Positions 1 to 8,298 of a stretch of DNA of 64,000 bases are shown piece after piece. The notes below the pieces were generated by a model, which worked only from the letters and a program-made list of their open reading frames with translations, was not told where the DNA came from and did not search any database. Origin of the DNA: Eubacterium sp. (GTDB lineage: Bacteria > Bacillota > Clostridia > Peptostreptococcales > Anaerovoracaceae); assembly GCA_017533915.1 (NCBI GenBank), contig JAFWHX010000020.1, positions 156,571-220,570 of the forward strand. Direction: 5' to 3'. The position numbers were made by a program, and so were the translations under genes. The stretch's first letter is position 1. Every line of letters starts with the position of its first letter.

Positions 1-2
1 GC

Positions 3-704
3 TATCAGAAAGCGGTAAAAAGAGCCAGGGAACTTGTACGGGGAGGAGCGTTCGGAAGGCCTCTTGTGATCCACGGCTGTTATCTGCAGGAATTCCATAT
101 TCTCCCGGCTCCATATCACTGGAGGTACGATCCCGAGCTTGCGGGCGACATGAGGGCAGTAACAGAGATAGGGAGCCACTGGATAGATGCCGTGCAGTAT
201 ATATCAGGTGATAAGATAACCGCAGTATCAGCCAGTTTCGCCGATTTCTTCCCGGATCGTATCATTCGTGACGGTGTGATGGAAAAGGCGGATGATGCGG
301 GCAAAGATGATACCGGGCATCTGATCCATGTGAAGAGCGAAGACGCCGCCTGCCTTGTGTTCCGGTTTGAAGACGGAGCCATCGGAAATCTGACGCTTTC
401 AGAGATATCGCACGGAAGAGCTAATCGTCTGGCGCTTGAGATAACCTGTGAGAATGGAAGCCTGTGGTGGAACGAGGATGATTACGATGTGCTCTATACT
501 GCTGTAAAAGGCGAAGGAATAAAGGCAGAGCGATTTGAGTGCGAGGATGGATTCCAATACACATTTGCGTCTCTTATGAGGGATTTCTTTAATAAAAAGA
601 ATTATCCGACTATATGTGAAGGCGCGCAGGTAGTAGACGTATGCAACGCAGCGAAGATCAGCGCTGCGCATGGTTCTGCATGGACGGAGGTCAGGACAAG
701 ATGA
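3..704 (+). CDS. Gfo/Idh/MocA family oxidoreductase, C-terminal part (5' end outside window)
   Basis: The reading frame is open from the first complete codon at position 3, so the gene starts upstream and its N-terminal NAD(P)-binding Rossmann domain is missing here. What remains is the C-terminal substrate domain of a Gfo/Idh/MocA oxidoreductase: a GAFGRPL strand, the HWRYDPELAG and RAVTEIGSHWIDA segments (the latter carries the usual catalytic-region His), and a late 'EITCENGSLWWNEDD' type beta-sheet region. Proteins of this family oxidise or reduce sugars and cyclitols; the substrate cannot be told from this fragment. Its TGA stop overlaps the ATG of the next gene (ATGA), so the two are probably translationally coupled. 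Confidence 0.85.
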   Translation, partial: YQKAVKRARELVRGGAFGRPLVIHGCYLQEFHILPAPYHWRYDPELAGDMRAVTEIGSHWIDAVQYISGDKITAVSASFADFFPDRIIRDGVMEKADDAGKDDTGHLIHVKSEDAACLVFRFEDGAIGNLTLSEISHGRANRLALEITCENGSLWWNEDDYDVLYTAVKGEGIKAERFECEDGFQYTFASLMRDFFNKKNYPTICEGAQVVDVCNAAKISAAHGSAWTEVRTR

Positions 705-1201
705 GACGCGAAGACATCACAGCAGAGCAGATAATAGAAAAACTGGGGATGGTTCCGCTTACTCAGGAAGGCGGCATGGTACTCGAGGCATATAAAAGCA
801 AGGCCAGAACTGATGCAGGGAAGATGGCCGGCAGTGCTATTTACTTTCTTCTGAGAGATCAGGCTTTTTCGTCATTGCACAGGCTTGCAGGCGATGAGAT
901 GTATCATTTCTATCTGGGCGATCCTGTGGAACTCACTGAGCTTCTTCCGGACGGATCTGTGAAGACAACTGTACTCGGAAGCGGCATTCTAGATGGGGAA
1001 TGCGTTCAGCACCTCGTTCCGGCAGGGAACTGGCAGGGTTCGCGTCTTAAAGATGGCGGAAGCTGGGCGCTTCTAGGTACAACGATGTGCCCCGGATATA
1101 CTGATGACATCTATGAGCATGGAGATCGTGACTCACTGATCAGAGAATATCCATCTGCTGCTGATGAGATACTCAGACTGACAGGCGACCCGGTGTACTG
1201 A
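701..1201 (+). CDS. Cupin domain protein, DUF985 family
   Basis: 166-residue protein of the DUF985 cupin family, recognised from the order of conserved segments: an N-terminal helix ending in IIEKLGM, an AIYFLLRD strand, HRLAGDEMYHFYLGDP (metal-site-like His/Glu), the QHLVPAGNWQ strand and the C-terminal SWALLGTTMCPGY motif. The function of the family is not established; related proteins are proposed sugar-binding or isomerase-like cupins. The ATG at 701 is chosen over an in-frame ATG at 641 because it follows a GGAGGT ribosome binding site about 10 bases upstream and matches the family N-terminus. It overlaps the stop of the preceding oxidoreductase gene by four bases. Confidence 0.8.
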   Translation: MRREDITAEQIIEKLGMVPLTQEGGMVLEAYKSKARTDAGKMAGSAIYFLLRDQAFSSLHRLAGDEMYHFYLGDPVELTELLPDGSVKTTVLGSGILDGECVQHLVPAGNWQGSRLKDGGSWALLGTTMCPGYTDDIYEHGDRDSLIREYPSAADEILRLTGDPVY

Positions 1202-1226
1202 TAAGACACAGTCAAGTGGTGCTGAT

Positions 1227-1913
1227 ATGATAACTGATGAGATAAGAGAAGAGCTGTTTAAGCTGCAGGACTTGAAATATCGGGATTTTCAAGTAAAGCT
1301 GATCCCCGGCATGGATTCCGATCACATGATAGGAGTGCGGACGCCAGATCTTCGCAGGCTGGCCAAGCAGATGTCAGGCAGGGCGGATATATCAGAATTC
1401 CTGAACGACCTTCCTCATACGTTTTTTGAGGAGGATCAGCTGCATGCTTTCATTGTTTCCGGAATGAAAGACTATGATGAATGCATGAACAGGCTGGAGA
1501 TCTTTCTGCCTTATGTCGATAACTGGGCGACATGCGATCAGATGTCTCCTAAAATATTCCGAAAACATAAAGCCGAGCTGCTCGTTCATATCCGTGTGTG
1601 GATCAGGAGTACAAAAGTCTACACGTTACGGTTCGGTGTGAGCATGCTCATGCAGCACTTTCTCGATGAGGATTTTGATCGCATATATCCCGAGATGGTC
1701 GCACATGTCCGGTCGGATGAGTATTACGTCAGAATGATGATCGCATGGTATTTTGCGACCGCAATCGCCAAACAGTACGATGAAGCGATAACGTACCTCG
1801 AGCATCAAAGTCTCGATACATGGACTCACAACAAAACTATCCAGAAGGCTGTAGAAAGCTTTCGTGTGACCCCGGAGCATAAAGCATATCTGAAAACGCT
1901 CAGGATCAGGTGA
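1227..1913 (+). CDS. DNA alkylation repair protein, AlkD-like
   Basis: 228-residue all-helical HEAT-like repeat protein of the AlkD family of DNA glycosylases, which excise positively charged alkylated bases (3- and 7-alkylpurines). Visible family features are the N-terminal KYRDFQVKLIPG segment, the GVRTPDLRRLAK motif, FFEEDQLHAF, the VDNWATCDQMSP segment and the C-terminal TWTHNKTIQKAVES helix. Length fits the family. It follows the cupin gene by 25 bases and probably belongs to the same transcript. Substrate specificity within AlkC/AlkD-type proteins is inferred only from similarity. Confidence 0.85.
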   Translation: MITDEIREELFKLQDLKYRDFQVKLIPGMDSDHMIGVRTPDLRRLAKQMSGRADISEFLNDLPHTFFEEDQLHAFIVSGMKDYDECMNRLEIFLPYVDNWATCDQMSPKIFRKHKAELLVHIRVWIRSTKVYTLRFGVSMLMQHFLDEDFDRIYPEMVAHVRSDEYYVRMMIAWYFATAIAKQYDEAITYLEHQSLDTWTHNKTIQKAVESFRVTPEHKAYLKTLRIR

Positions 1914-1952
1914 TTCTTTTTTCATAGTGCAGATTGCACACCAGTTCGGTCA

Positions 1953-1968
1953 GGTTATATGGTATACT
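1953..1968 (+). promoter_or_regulatory. Extended -10 promoter for the DUF805 gene
   Basis: TATACT at 1963-1968 is preceded by TGG, an extended -10 (TGn) arrangement. No convincing -35 lies 16-18 bases upstream. It is 48 bases before the ATG at 2016. Confidence 0.45.
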
Positions 1969-2015
1969 TATAAAAAAGTATGATCCTCACGGTAAGATAT
2001 AGAAAGGGGATAGAT

Positions 2016-3089
2016 ATGGATAATATTATGAATGCTTTTAAGGAGTTCTGGACAGGATCCGGGAACTTTGAAGGAAAGATGAGCAAGGAGGAGTTCTGGC
2101 AGCAGATATGGCCGAACGCGGTCCCGGGCCTGATACTCTATATACTCTCGATGACTCTGGGACGAGATCATCATTTTATCATGATAGTATTCAGCATATA
2201 CTATCTGGTGTTCCTGATCCCGCTTTTCTCGGCAATGTCAAGAAGACTGAATGACGCCGGATGTTCACGCTGGAATATGATCTGGTTCTTCGTGTCTTGC
2301 ATAGGCTGGATCATTCTGGCGTACAAGCTGTCAAAGCCAAGCGTGATGCCTCAGTTCTCATCTGGCGCAGCAGGCCCTGCAGTATATCCTGTACAGACTT
2401 CGGATAAACCATCAGATGCTGCGCCTGCTCCAGTTCAGCAGGCAGCGCAGGTGAACTCCGAGCCGGCAGCAGAGCAGACAGAGAACGTACAGGATGCCTA
2501 TCTTGAAAAGTATAATGTAGGAACCAGGCATGATACACTTTCGAAGGCGAGCGCATACTGGATGATCGAACGCCCGGGGATGACAGTAAAGCCGCAGTTC
2601 ACTATGTACAGACTGGCATCTGCCGATGATGCTGAAGCGGCGCTGCTGGAGATGCCGTTCATACATAAAGCCGAGGATTCCGGGAATCTTATCTGCGACC
2701 GGCTGATGACATACGGCTATTATGATACCGGAGACGGATCTGATCTGCCGTATGAGGCTCTTATCGCAGGTACTGACTTCACGCTAGATGAATATAAAAA
2801 AGCGGAGCAATCGTTTGAGGATCATGGCGGAAAGCTTAAAAATCATCTTGAGCCTTCAGCTTCGGTCAAGGCGCCTGCAGCTGACGGAGACGCTTCTAAA
2901 GTAGTGTATAGCACTACGGAGAAGGGCAATGACGGAGTGAGCGTATATGAAGTATACAAGGCTCCGGACAAGGCATGTGCAATAGCGTTCCTGAAAAAGA
3001 GGCCTGTTACACAGAAAATGTATTACATCGTTGTTGATACGCCGGAAGGAAGCTTTGGGAGAGATATAAACGGACTGTATCAGGAGTAA
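2016..3089 (+). CDS. DUF805 membrane protein with a large soluble C-terminal domain
   Basis: 357 residues. The first ~115 residues form a DUF805 domain: the FWTGSGNFEGKMSKEEFW segment, three to four hydrophobic membrane helices, and the diagnostic SAMSRRLNDAGCSRW motif. A Pro/Ala/Gln-rich linker (about residues 120-165) leads to a soluble region of about 190 residues that I do not recognise; it contains two stretches ending in conserved-looking 'YMIV/YIVVDTPEG' strands and may be a repeat of an alpha/beta unit. The ATG at 2016 follows AAAGGGG and starts directly at the DUF805 consensus, so the in-frame ATG at 1980 is not used. Function unknown; DUF805 proteins are generally inner-membrane proteins of unknown role. 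Confidence 0.75.
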   Translation: MDNIMNAFKEFWTGSGNFEGKMSKEEFWQQIWPNAVPGLILYILSMTLGRDHHFIMIVFSIYYLVFLIPLFSAMSRRLNDAGCSRWNMIWFFVSCIGWIILAYKLSKPSVMPQFSSGAAGPAVYPVQTSDKPSDAAPAPVQQAAQVNSEPAAEQTENVQDAYLEKYNVGTRHDTLSKASAYWMIERPGMTVKPQFTMYRLASADDAEAALLEMPFIHKAEDSGNLICDRLMTYGYYDTGDGSDLPYEALIAGTDFTLDEYKKAEQSFEDHGGKLKNHLEPSASVKAPAADGDASKVVYSTTEKGNDGVSVYEVYKAPDKACAIAFLKKRPVTQKMYYIVVDTPEGSFGRDINGLYQE

Positions 3090-3135
3090 GACAGGGCACT
3101 GCATTCACTGCAGCCACAATAGATAAGAAGTAAAA

Positions 3136-3170
3136 ATCCGGCAGACACGTATGTCTGCCGGATCTTTTCT
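3136..3170. terminator. Bidirectional intrinsic terminator
   Basis: Perfect 11-bp stem (3136-3146 with 3153-3163, loop ACGTAT) with CTTTTCTT on the right and an A-rich tract on the left. It lies between the converging DUF805 gene (+) and ispH-rpsA gene (-) and can serve both. Confidence 0.85.
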
Positions 3171-3202
3171 TGAAGTATTCCCTATATGAAAGGGGAGCCG
3201 AG

Positions 3203-5299
3203 CTATTCTTCCTCAGCAGGTGCTTCTTCAGCAGGAGCTTCTTCAGCAGGAGCAGCTTCCTCTGCAGGTGCTTCTTCAACAGGAGCCGGTGCAGCTTCCT
3301 CAACAGGAGCAGCTTCCTCTGCAGGTGCTTCCTCAGCTGGTGCAGCTTCTTCAGCAGGTGCTTCCTCAGCAGCCTCAGCCTTTTCAGCATCAAGATCCAT
3401 AGCATCCTTGATGGAGAGGCTGATCCTCTTCTTCTCTGAGTTGATCTCAAGGATCTTCGCCTGTACGACCTGACCCGGAGTAAGCTCGTCGTTTATGTTC
3501 TCGACACGCTTGTTGGCGACTTCAGAGATGTGGCAGAGTCCGTCAAGACCAGGCTCGACCTCTACGAATGCGCCGTATTCCTTAAGCTGTACGACCTTAC
3601 CGGTTACGGTATCACCGACATGATATTTCTCATCGATGACAGTCCATGGCTCAGGTGTGATCTGCTTAAGTCCAAGCGAGATTCTTTCTTTATCTCTGTT
3701 CTTGTCCAGGATCTTAAGATCAAGCTTCTGGCCGATCTCCAGAGCTTCACTTGGGTGATTGATCTTTCCCCATGAGATCTCTGAGATGTGCAGCAGTCCG
3801 TCGATCCCGCCGAGATCTACGAATGCGCCGTAGTTAGCGAAACGCATTACTGTACCTTCAACGACGTCGCCGACGTTCAGGGTATCCCAGATCTCATCGA
3901 TCTTCTTCTGCTTCTCCTCCTGCAGAACTGCTCTATGTGAGAATACAGCTCTGTTTCCTCTGCGCTCATCAACTCTTGTTACCTTGACGGTAAGAGTCTG
4001 GCCGAGGAACTCCTCAGGATTTGTAACAAATCTGTTTGAAAGCTGTGAAACAGGGATGAATCCGGATGCTTCCTTGTAGTAAGCAACCACTCCGCCCTTG
4101 ACCACTCTTGAGACCTTGACTTCGATAGTTGACTTATTCTCGAGAGCCTCCTTGATCTCATTCCAGTGCTCGCTGATCTCCAGCTTTTTCTTTGACAGCA
4201 GCAGTCCGCCGTCATTGTCATCTGTCTTGATGACCTTTGCTTCGATCTCATCGCCGACTTTGAACAGATCTGAAAGTGTCTGTCCTTCTTCGAGAGAAAC
4301 CTCGTTAGGATAGAGGATGCCGTCTTTCTTGCATCCGAGGTTCACGATCACTTCAGAGTCATTGACCTGATCGACCTTGCCCTTTACGATGTCGCCGCTT
4401 CTCGGAAGTCTCAGAGATGCCTCAACATCTTCCATAACGTCTTCCATACTTGTAACTTCTTTTGTGTTGTCACTCATTGCAGTAGTAACCTCCTTAATTT
4501 CACGTTCAGGCGTCGATGCACCTGCCGCAACCCCTATTTTATAATATTTTCTTAATTCTTTCAACGGTAAATCGCTTAAATTTTCAATAAAATATGTATG
4601 TTCGCATTCTTTTTCACATATCTCGGCAAGCTTTCTTGAATTTGACGAATTGCTGCCGCCTATTACGATCATACAGTCTGATTCTTTCGCAAGCCTGGCT
4701 GCAGCTTCCTGCCGCTCCCTTGTGGCATTGCAGATCGTGTTGTTGATCTCACAGTCCACACCTTTGCTTTCGAGCATGCTCACTATCTGCTCCAGTGTCT
4801 CACGCTTGCTCGTCGTCTGACAGACTATGAATGCAGAGCCTTGATCAAAATCTTCGGCGTCGTCACTGCTCCCGCAGATGAATGCGCTGTCGCCGCACCA
4901 GCCGTTTATCCCCTTGACCTCCGGATGAGTGCTGTTTCCGACGATGATTATATTCTTTTCTTCTTTGTAGGCATTGCTTACGAGTTTATGTATTCTTGTG
5001 ACAAAAGGGCAGGTCGCGTCGATGACATTAAATCTTCTCTTCTCAGCTTCTTTATAGAAAGACTCAGGCTCGCCGTGCGACCGTACGATCACGGTAGAGC
5101 CGTCAGGGATCTCATTAAGATCGTCGGTGATGATGAGGCCTTTCTTCATAAGATCCTCATTCACCGATCTGTTATGAATTATCTGCCCGAAAGAATAGAC
5201 TGCTTCATCCGGCGCAGAATCTTCTATGACCTTTTCAGCAGTCTCGATAGCCTGCTTTACTCCAAAGCAGAATCCCGAGTGCTCAGCAATTCTGACCAT
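3203..5299 (-). CDS. ispH-rpsA: Bifunctional IspH (HMBPP reductase) / ribosomal protein S1 fusion
   Basis: 698-residue fusion. Residues 1-270 are IspH, the [4Fe-4S] enzyme that makes IPP and DMAPP in the last step of the MEP pathway; cluster cysteines C11, C97 and C190 and the HPEV motif (H125/E127) are present. Residues ~300-640 hold four S1 RNA-binding domains, the last two with typical GxVxxxxxYGAFVD...GLxHISE sequences. The last ~50 residues are an Ala/Glu/Pro-rich repeat tail. Such fusions are known in Clostridia. ATG at 5299 is preferred because AGGAG lies five bases upstream; the GTG at 5305 touches that site. A strong internal Shine-Dalgarno and ATG at the domain junction could also give free S1. 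Confidence 0.95.
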   Translation of the reverse strand: MVRIAEHSGFCFGVKQAIETAEKVIEDSAPDEAVYSFGQIIHNRSVNEDLMKKGLIITDDLNEIPDGSTVIVRSHGEPESFYKEAEKRRFNVIDATCPFVTRIHKLVSNAYKEEKNIIIVGNSTHPEVKGINGWCGDSAFICGSSDDAEDFDQGSAFIVCQTTSKRETLEQIVSMLESKGVDCEINNTICNATRERQEAAARLAKESDCMIVIGGSNSSNSRKLAEICEKECEHTYFIENLSDLPLKELRKYYKIGVAAGASTPEREIKEVTTAMSDNTKEVTSMEDVMEDVEASLRLPRSGDIVKGKVDQVNDSEVIVNLGCKKDGILYPNEVSLEEGQTLSDLFKVGDEIEAKVIKTDDNDGGLLLSKKKLEISEHWNEIKEALENKSTIEVKVSRVVKGGVVAYYKEASGFIPVSQLSNRFVTNPEEFLGQTLTVKVTRVDERRGNRAVFSHRAVLQEEKQKKIDEIWDTLNVGDVVEGTVMRFANYGAFVDLGGIDGLLHISEISWGKINHPSEALEIGQKLDLKILDKNRDKERISLGLKQITPEPWTVIDEKYHVGDTVTGKVVQLKEYGAFVEVEPGLDGLCHISEVANKRVENINDELTPGQVVQAKILEINSEKKRISLSIKDAMDLDAEKAEAAEEAPAEEAAPAEEAPAEEAAPVEEAAPAPVEEAPAEEAAPAEEAPAEEAPAEEE
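4475..4495 (-). promoter_or_regulatory. Internal ribosome binding site and ATG at the IspH/S1 junction
   Basis: On the minus strand AAGGAGG (4489-4495) precedes an in-frame ATG (4475-4477, codon 275) by 11 bases, exactly where the IspH domain ends and the S1 part begins. The spacing is a little long, but the site could allow independent translation of S1. Confidence 0.5.
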
Positions 5300-5313
5300 A
5301 ATCACTCCTGAAC

Positions 5314-5343
5314 AATATACTTGATATTCTGGTTAGCTGGTAA
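5314..5343 (-). promoter_or_regulatory. Possible promoter of ispH-rpsA
   Basis: Minus-strand TTACCA (5338-5343), an 18-base spacer and TATATT (5314-5319). It overlaps the 3' end of the upstream trkH gene. Only a moderate match to the sigma-A consensus. Confidence 0.35.
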
Positions 5344-6820
5344 CGCGGTTAGTATCCCAGAAAGATCTTGAGAACAGAACGAAGAAGCCAAACAACTCCA
5401 GCTTTCCTGCTATCATGACAAAAGTGGCGAACCATCTGAGCGGCGGTGAGAACAGCGCGAAGCTGCCGCTTTTGACGAGTCCGAAGCCTGTACCGTTGTT
5501 CGTAAGACATGCAAGTGAAGCTGTGAATGATGTTTCGATACCAAGATCCTGAAGTGAGAATACAACTGCAGCTACCACAAGAACAGCGAAGTAGAGCAGC
5601 GTAAGTACTGTGATAGAGGCTACACGGTCTGCCGGAATTGCCTTTCCATTCACGATAACAGCTCTCATCGATTTAGGATGGATACGCTTATAGAAACCGC
5701 GGACAACGACCTTGAAGAGAATTACTGCTCTGTGGACCCTGAGACCACTTGCCGTTGAGAACCCGCATCCTCCGATCAGCGGCAGGAATATAAGGATAGT
5801 TCTCGAGAATGTCGGCCAGCTGTTGATATCGGAGAGGGTAAATCCAGATGTTGACGCGTATGAGACAGTCTGTACGAACGCATTACCGATAGAAGATACT
5901 GCAGTATATCTGCCGTCGATCCACAGCGGCAGCGCGATAGCGATGGTACAGGCAGCTATTTCAATGAGATAAAGCTTTATCTCATAGTTATGAAATGCAA
6001 GCCTGAACTTTCTTGTATATATCAGATAGTAGACAACGAAATTAAGCGACGCCAGAATGGTGAATATAGTCATGATGAATTTCATGCGTGCTGTCAGATC
6101 GAAGCTCCCGCTTGCAGCTGAAAGGTCGATTATTCCTGACGTACTCATAGTTGAAAGAGAATTCACCAGAGCATAGTAAGGCGTCATTCCCTGGCTTATC
6201 AGCAGTGTCAGCTCCACCAGGGCAAGAGCGATATAGACAGTCAGAAGGATCCTGGCTGTATCACTCACCTTGTTTCCGAGCTTCTCGAAATTAGCACCCG
6301 GAAGGTCCTGCGCAACGCTCTTCTGGCTGCCTATGCCAAGCTTCTGGAAAATAGATACAGTAAGGAATATCATGACGAAGCCGCCCATGAAATTCATCTC
6401 TGATTTCCAGAGTATCAGTGAGAACGGAAGCTCGCGCTTATTAAGGACAAAAGCGCCTGTGGTAGTCCATCCTGACGCGGATTCGAACCACGCGTCAGTG
6501 AAAGAATAGCCGTATCCTGCCGCCAGATAGGGGATCGCCCCGATAAGTATCGCGCAGAACATGCTGACTATCACGAACAGAAAACCGTCTCTTGACCTGA
6601 GCCTGCTGTCGATGCTGGGTACGAATCTTCTGATAAGGAGTCCGGCAGCGACAATGACAGAACCTGTTACCGCAAAAGCTATCATGCACTTATGTTCGTT
6701 ATGAAGAGCAGCACTGACCAGAGGCAGGATCATGGTCGAGCCTTCGATCATGAAGATGATGCCAAGCAGCCTTACGAGCTGATTCTTATTTACAAGATAT
6801 AGATTCTGTGTAAATCTCAT
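5333..6820 (-). CDS. trkH: TrkH family potassium uptake membrane protein (second copy)
   Basis: 495-residue polytopic membrane protein of the TrkH/KtrB family, the K+-conducting subunit of a Trk system gated by the cytosolic TrkA. Filter-region segments are visible (ESASGWTTTG, STMSTSG, YASTSGF, NNGTGFG), one per M1-P-M2 repeat. Start at 6820 is chosen because AGAGGTG lies just upstream and the preceding 24 codons of the open frame are not hydrophobic or conserved. It follows another trkH by ten bases and shares trkA with it, so the operon encodes two channel subunits. It ends 33 bases before ispH-rpsA. Confidence 0.9.
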   Translation of the reverse strand: MRFTQNLYLVNKNQLVRLLGIIFMIEGSTMILPLVSAALHNEHKCMIAFAVTGSVIVAAGLLIRRFVPSIDSRLRSRDGFLFVIVSMFCAILIGAIPYLAAGYGYSFTDAWFESASGWTTTGAFVLNKRELPFSLILWKSEMNFMGGFVMIFLTVSIFQKLGIGSQKSVAQDLPGANFEKLGNKVSDTARILLTVYIALALVELTLLISQGMTPYYALVNSLSTMSTSGIIDLSAASGSFDLTARMKFIMTIFTILASLNFVVYYLIYTRKFRLAFHNYEIKLYLIEIAACTIAIALPLWIDGRYTAVSSIGNAFVQTVSYASTSGFTLSDINSWPTFSRTILIFLPLIGGCGFSTASGLRVHRAVILFKVVVRGFYKRIHPKSMRAVIVNGKAIPADRVASITVLTLLYFAVLVVAAVVFSLQDLGIETSFTASLACLTNNGTGFGLVKSGSFALFSPPLRWFATFVMIAGKLELFGFFVLFSRSFWDTNRVTS

Positions 6821-6830
6821 ATGCACCTCT

Positions 6831-8297
6831 TTATGCCTTGTCAGGATTCCAGTAATGCGGCGAGAACAGCATGAAGAATGTGAACAGTTCAAGCCTTCCT
6901 GCGATCATCAGCAGCGCCAGGATTATCTTGGAGAAATCCGAGAACATCGAGAAATTGTCTGCAGGCCCGATCATGCCGAATCCAGGCCCTACGTTGCCGA
7001 TGCATGTAAGGACTGACGTCAGCGTCGTGACCAGATCAAAGCCATTGAGCGATATCAGGAGCATGCTCACCGCTACTACGAGTATGTAGAAGAAAATGAA
7101 ATTTGCTATGTTGGTAACAACTTCCTGCTGAACAGGACGGTTGTTGACTTTGATCGTATAGATCCTGTTGGGATGTATCTTAAGAGCTACGCCCCTGCGT
7201 ATCAGCTTGAGGCAGATCATGATCCTGAGGACTTTGATGCCGCCTCCGGTAGATGATGTAGACGCTCCTATGAAATACAGGAAGAAAAGCACCATCTGAG
7301 TGAAAGTAGGCCACAGTGTGAAATCATCAGTGCCGTATCCGGTAGTGGTTATCATGCCGAGTACGTTGAATACAGATGAAGTGATGCATTTGAACAGGTC
7401 TGTGAAAGTTCCTGTAACCATCAGAGATACTGTTACGAGGACGCTTGGGACCGCTATGAAGGCAAGATACCAGCGGAGTTCCTCGTCTTTCAGCATAGCG
7501 CGGATGCCGGAACGGAACATTACGAAATACAGGTTAAAGTTAACCCCGCACATCATCATGAAAACGATGATGACCCAGCGTACATAGGGGCTGGTAAAGT
7601 GCCCGATATTATCACCATAGCTGGAGAATCCGCCTGTTCCTACAGTTCCGAATGAGTGGACGAGCGCATCGTATAGATTCAAACCGCCAAAAAGAAGCAG
7701 TATTACTTCAACGACCGTGATGCCGAAATAGAGCAGATATAGGTTTCTTGCTGTATCTGAATACTTCGGAGTAAGCTTGTCCATGGTTGGACCCGGAGTC
7801 TCTGCGCTGGCGATGAGCTGACCTTCGATCCCGATGTTCGGGAGCACTGCAGTAACGAAAACGATGATCCCCATGCCGCCCAGCCAATGGCTGAATGAGC
7901 GCCAGAAGAGCATCGATTTAGGTAGTGATTCTATATCTGTAAGAATTGAGGATCCTGTGGTGGAGAATCCTGAACACATCTCAAAGAATGCGTCTACGTA
8001 ACTGGGTATCGCACCGGATATCGTAAGAGGCAGAGCACCGCCCAGAGAAAACAGCAGCCACGCTAAAGTAACGATAAGAAAGCCGTATCGCATCTTGATA
8101 CTGATCTTAAGGTCTCTGGTAGACATGGTGAGTATTCCGCCGATAGCAGCAAAAACGAATATGACTCCGGCGAAGCTTGCCATGGATGTAGGCTCTTTGT
8201 AAAGGACGGCCACTATGAAAGAGGGGATCATGCTCACACCAAGCAGGAGGAACAGGAGCCCCGTAAGTCTCATCGCGGTTCTGGCACGCTGGTTCAT
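6831..8297 (-). CDS. trkH: TrkH family potassium uptake membrane protein (first copy)
   Basis: 488-residue TrkH/KtrB-type K+ translocating subunit. Four filter segments are seen (EMCSGFSTTG, GTVGTGGFS, TTGYGTDDF, GNVGPGF), as expected for four pore repeats, with the characteristic FWRSFSHWLGGMG stretch after the first filter. It lies one base after trkA's stop codon and ten bases before a second trkH, so all three are one operon. The two TrkH proteins are clearly divergent in sequence and may differ in ion preference or regulation. Confidence 0.92.
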   Translation of the reverse strand: MNQRARTAMRLTGLLFLLLGVSMIPSFIVAVLYKEPTSMASFAGVIFVFAAIGGILTMSTRDLKISIKMRYGFLIVTLAWLLFSLGGALPLTISGAIPSYVDAFFEMCSGFSTTGSSILTDIESLPKSMLFWRSFSHWLGGMGIIVFVTAVLPNIGIEGQLIASAETPGPTMDKLTPKYSDTARNLYLLYFGITVVEVILLLFGGLNLYDALVHSFGTVGTGGFSSYGDNIGHFTSPYVRWVIIVFMMMCGVNFNLYFVMFRSGIRAMLKDEELRWYLAFIAVPSVLVTVSLMVTGTFTDLFKCITSSVFNVLGMITTTGYGTDDFTLWPTFTQMVLFFLYFIGASTSSTGGGIKVLRIMICLKLIRRGVALKIHPNRIYTIKVNNRPVQQEVVTNIANFIFFYILVVAVSMLLISLNGFDLVTTLTSVLTCIGNVGPGFGMIGPADNFSMFSDFSKIILALLMIAGRLELFTFFMLFSPHYWNPDKA

Positions 8298-8298
8298 A

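Noticed and set aside
3170-3473. Plus-strand Ala/Ser- and Phe/Leu-rich ORFs opposite the S1 tail
   Set aside because: They are shadows of the Ala/Glu/Pro repeat DNA of ispH-rpsA on the minus strand.
4841-5311. Plus-strand 156-codon ORF within ispH
   Set aside because: Antisense shadow of the conserved IspH domain with no family features.
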